Source: Deltaproteobacteria bacterium UBA6967 (lineage in GTDB: Bacteria; SAR324; NAC60-12). From it: a stretch of DNA of 6,024 nt. The notes beneath the pieces are model-generated. The model saw nothing but the letters and a program-made list of their open reading frames with translations, was not told the origin of the DNA and made no database searches. A program made the position numbers and the translations under genes. Positions 4,550 to 6,024 of the stretch are shown here, in pieces (the first letter of the stretch is position 1; the number at the start of each line of letters is the position of its first letter). The stretch is from NCBI GenBank assembly GCA_002450295.1, contig DJYX01000177.1, positions 1-6,024 on the forward strand, read 5' to 3'.

Positions 4550-5257
4550 ATGGACACACCACCAACGATTTTTCCACTTTGGGAACTGCCAATGCTGCCT
4601 ATCGCTGGTCGAGCCGAGCGATTTCCAGTTCACCGCATTTTCTGCATCGGCCGCAACTACGCAGAGCATGTAAGGGAGATGGGCAATGATCCAGCCGGCA
4701 AACCCATTTTTTTCACCAAGCCCTCTTCCAGCTTACGACACAATGGGAACCAGATCCCCTACCCACTGGCAACCGAGAATTTTCATCACGAGGTGGAGTT
4801 GGTTGTCGCCTTGGACAAGGGAGGCACCAACATTCCCATCGAGCAGGCCCAGGATCACATCTATGGCTATGCAGTGGGGGTCGATCTGACCCGACGTGAT
4901 CTACAGGAGATCGCCAAGGCCAAGGGTCAGCCCTGGGACGCCAGCAAAGCCTTCGATGACTCCGCGCCTTGTTCAGAATTACACGAAGCTGCACAAATAG
5001 GGCATCCCAGCCGGGGAGCAATTTGGCTCAGTGTAAACGGTGAAATGCGGCAGCAAGGAGATCTGAACCAGCTAATCTGGAATGTTCCGGAAATCATCAG
5101 TGCTCTCTCTCAGTCTTTCCACCTGCAGGCAGGTGATTTGATCTTCACAGGTACCCCCTCCGGAGTAGGACCTCTAGAGATTGGAGATCAAGTAGAAGCT
5201 GTCGTCGAAGGTATCAGTGTTCTACGCTTCGAGATCGTGGACGTAGCGGATGCCTGA
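4550..5257 (+). CDS. Fumarylacetoacetate hydrolase family protein, FAHD1/YcgM type, 235 aa
   Basis: Mg2+/Mn2+-dependent enzyme of the FAH superfamily. It aligns along its full length with the FAHD1/YcgM group, which act as acylpyruvate hydrolases and on oxaloacetate (decarboxylase/tautomerase). Visible landmarks are IGRNYAEHVREMG (33-45), with the His40/Glu43 pair equivalent to the FAHD1 catalytic dyad; HHEVEL (79-84), with metal ligands Glu81 and Glu83; VDLTRRDLQ (111-119), with metal ligand Asp112; PWDASKAFD (128-136), with Lys133; and the C-terminal FTGTPSGVGPLEIGD. Length matches the single-domain subfamily. A cytoplasmic role in clearing 2-oxo acids is expected. No aromatic degradation genes lie next to it, so a hydroxyphenylacetate or maleylpyruvate pathway role is not supported. 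Its last 8 nt overlap the trmFO start. I give no gene symbol because fahA/ycgM usage varies. Confidence 0.93.
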   Translation: MDTPPTIFPLWELPMLPIAGRAERFPVHRIFCIGRNYAEHVREMGNDPAGKPIFFTKPSSSLRHNGNQIPYPLATENFHHEVELVVALDKGGTNIPIEQAQDHIYGYAVGVDLTRRDLQEIAKAKGQPWDASKAFDDSAPCSELHEAAQIGHPSRGAIWLSVNGEMRQQGDLNQLIWNVPEIISALSQSFHLQAGDLIFTGTPSGVGPLEIGDQVEAVVEGISVLRFEIVDVADA

Positions 5258-6024
5258 ACGTGGTGAAGTCGCAATTGTCGGCAGTGGACTAGCTGGATCC
5301 GAAGCTGCCTGGCAACTGGCCCAACTCGGTCAGCGGGTAGACCTTTATGAAATGCGACCACAACGCCCGACTCCAGCCCACAAGACAAGCGACTGTGCCG
5401 AACTTGTCTGTAGCAACTCCTTCAAGAGCCGCTCGCTGGAGAATGCGCACGGACTACTCAAAGCAGAACTGAATCAGTTCGGCTCCCTCATCCTGCAGAC
5501 CGCAGAACGCTTTGCTGTGCCAGCTGGGCAGGCCTTGGCGATTGACCGTCAACCTTTCTCTGCCTCGATCACCCAGCAGCTGTCAAATCACCCAAATATC
5601 AAACTGCTACGAGAGGAAGTTGAAGATCTTGGCAAGCTGTTGGATCGTTATGCTGCGGTCCTTGTAGCTACCGGCCCGCTGACCTCTGATGCTCTGAGTG
5701 AATCACTGCAGCAGTTGATCGGGATCGGGCATCTCTCTTTCTATGACGCAATTGCTCCAGTAGTGACAACTGAATCCATCAACTCTCAAGTGGCTTTTCG
5801 GGCATCCCGCTATGACAAGGGAGAGGCTGATTATCTCAACTGTCCCTTCTCCCAGCAGCAGTACGAGGATTTTGTGGCAGCCATCCTGGCGGCGGACAAG
5901 GTGTCAATGCACCAGTTTGAGGATGTACGACCCTTCGAAGGTTGCCTGCCTATCGAGGTAATGGCGGAGCGAGGACTCGACACTCTGCGCTTTGGCCCGC
6001 TGAAGCCGGTGGGGCTACCTCATC
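5250..6024 (+). CDS. trmFO: TrmFO, tRNA (uracil-54-C5)-methyltransferase, N-terminal 258 codons
   Basis: FAD- and methylenetetrahydrofolate-dependent enzyme that makes ribothymidine at U54 in the tRNA T-loop. The gene runs off the right edge; roughly 60% of a typical 435-450 aa TrmFO is present. The FAD dinucleotide motif is GSGLAG (11-16), followed by YEMRP and the signature ELVCSNS, with conserved Cys54. Further hallmarks are NAHGLLKAEL, VPAGQALAIDR, ATGPLTSDALS, SRYDKGEADYLNCP, and FEGCLPIEVMAERG, with the catalytic Cys232; these cysteines correspond to B. subtilis C53 and C226. The frame then reads TLRFGPLKPVGL to the edge. The ATG at 5250 lies inside the end of the FAH gene (8-nt overlap); there is no strong SD, so translational coupling is likely. 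It was formerly called gid. Its presence implies this organism uses folate rather than SAM for U54 methylation. Confidence 0.97.
   Translation, partial: MPERGEVAIVGSGLAGSEAAWQLAQLGQRVDLYEMRPQRPTPAHKTSDCAELVCSNSFKSRSLENAHGLLKAELNQFGSLILQTAERFAVPAGQALAIDRQPFSASITQQLSNHPNIKLLREEVEDLGKLLDRYAAVLVATGPLTSDALSESLQQLIGIGHLSFYDAIAPVVTTESINSQVAFRASRYDKGEADYLNCPFSQQQYEDFVAAILAADKVSMHQFEDVRPFEGCLPIEVMAERGLDTLRFGPLKPVGLPH

Noticed and set aside
1..6024. CRISPR array, tRNA, rRNA, insertion sequence or phage genes
   Set aside because: I saw no regularly spaced repeats, no tRNA cloverleaf or T-loop consensus, and no transposase, integrase or terminal inverted repeats.

Overview
This is a gene-dense bacterial window with a base composition that looks mid-range and fairly even by eye. 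Several signs point to a Gram-negative bacterium outside the enterobacterial/gammaproteobacterial mainstream. One gene encodes a lipoprotein with a lipobox, and several others have Sec-type or anchor N-termini. A perfect CIRCE element implies HrcA-type heat-shock control. The right end carries trmFO, the folate/FAD-dependent tRNA methyltransferase found in alpha- and deltaproteobacteria, cyanobacteria, Firmicutes and others but not in E. coli, which uses trmA. I cannot name the genus; a deltaproteobacterial or SAR324-like lineage is only a guess.

The left part (1-1892) reads on the minus strand. From upstream to downstream it holds a TPR lipoprotein (1209-1892), an unrecognised glutamine-rich protein (423-1130), and the start of an Hsp20 small heat-shock gene that runs off the left edge (1-275). 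The hsp20 gene has its own compact control region: a possible terminator of the preceding gene, an A/T tract, a consensus -35 hexamer, and a -10 lying in the spacer of a perfect CIRCE operator. Its leader has a hairpin whose 3' arm could instead pair with the ribosome binding site, a possible RNA thermometer.

A divergent intergenic region (1893-2001) contains a tandem 14-bp duplication. To its right, everything reads on the plus strand with overlaps or short gaps, which suggests one operon. The order is a small secreted protein (2002-2409); a BioD-like P-loop protein that has lost BioD's Gly-rich GAGG motif (2406-3125); a small membrane-anchored protein with two periplasmic cysteines, possibly GOLD-like (3194-3616); an exported calcineurin-like metallophosphoesterase resembling purple acid phosphatase but with Tyr replaced by Ile at the Fe(III)-ligand position (3624-4505); a FAHD1/YcgM-type fumarylacetoacetate hydrolase family enzyme (4550-5257); and the first 258 codons of trmFO (5250-6024, continuing off the right edge).

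The last two plus-strand genes are recognisable metabolic or housekeeping enzymes. The first four, with the divergent TPR lipoprotein, form a less familiar group: an exported phosphoesterase, small envelope proteins and a degenerate cytoplasmic NTPase. If anything here is undescribed, it is this cluster together with the orphan Gln-rich protein, but a common function is inference from gene order only.
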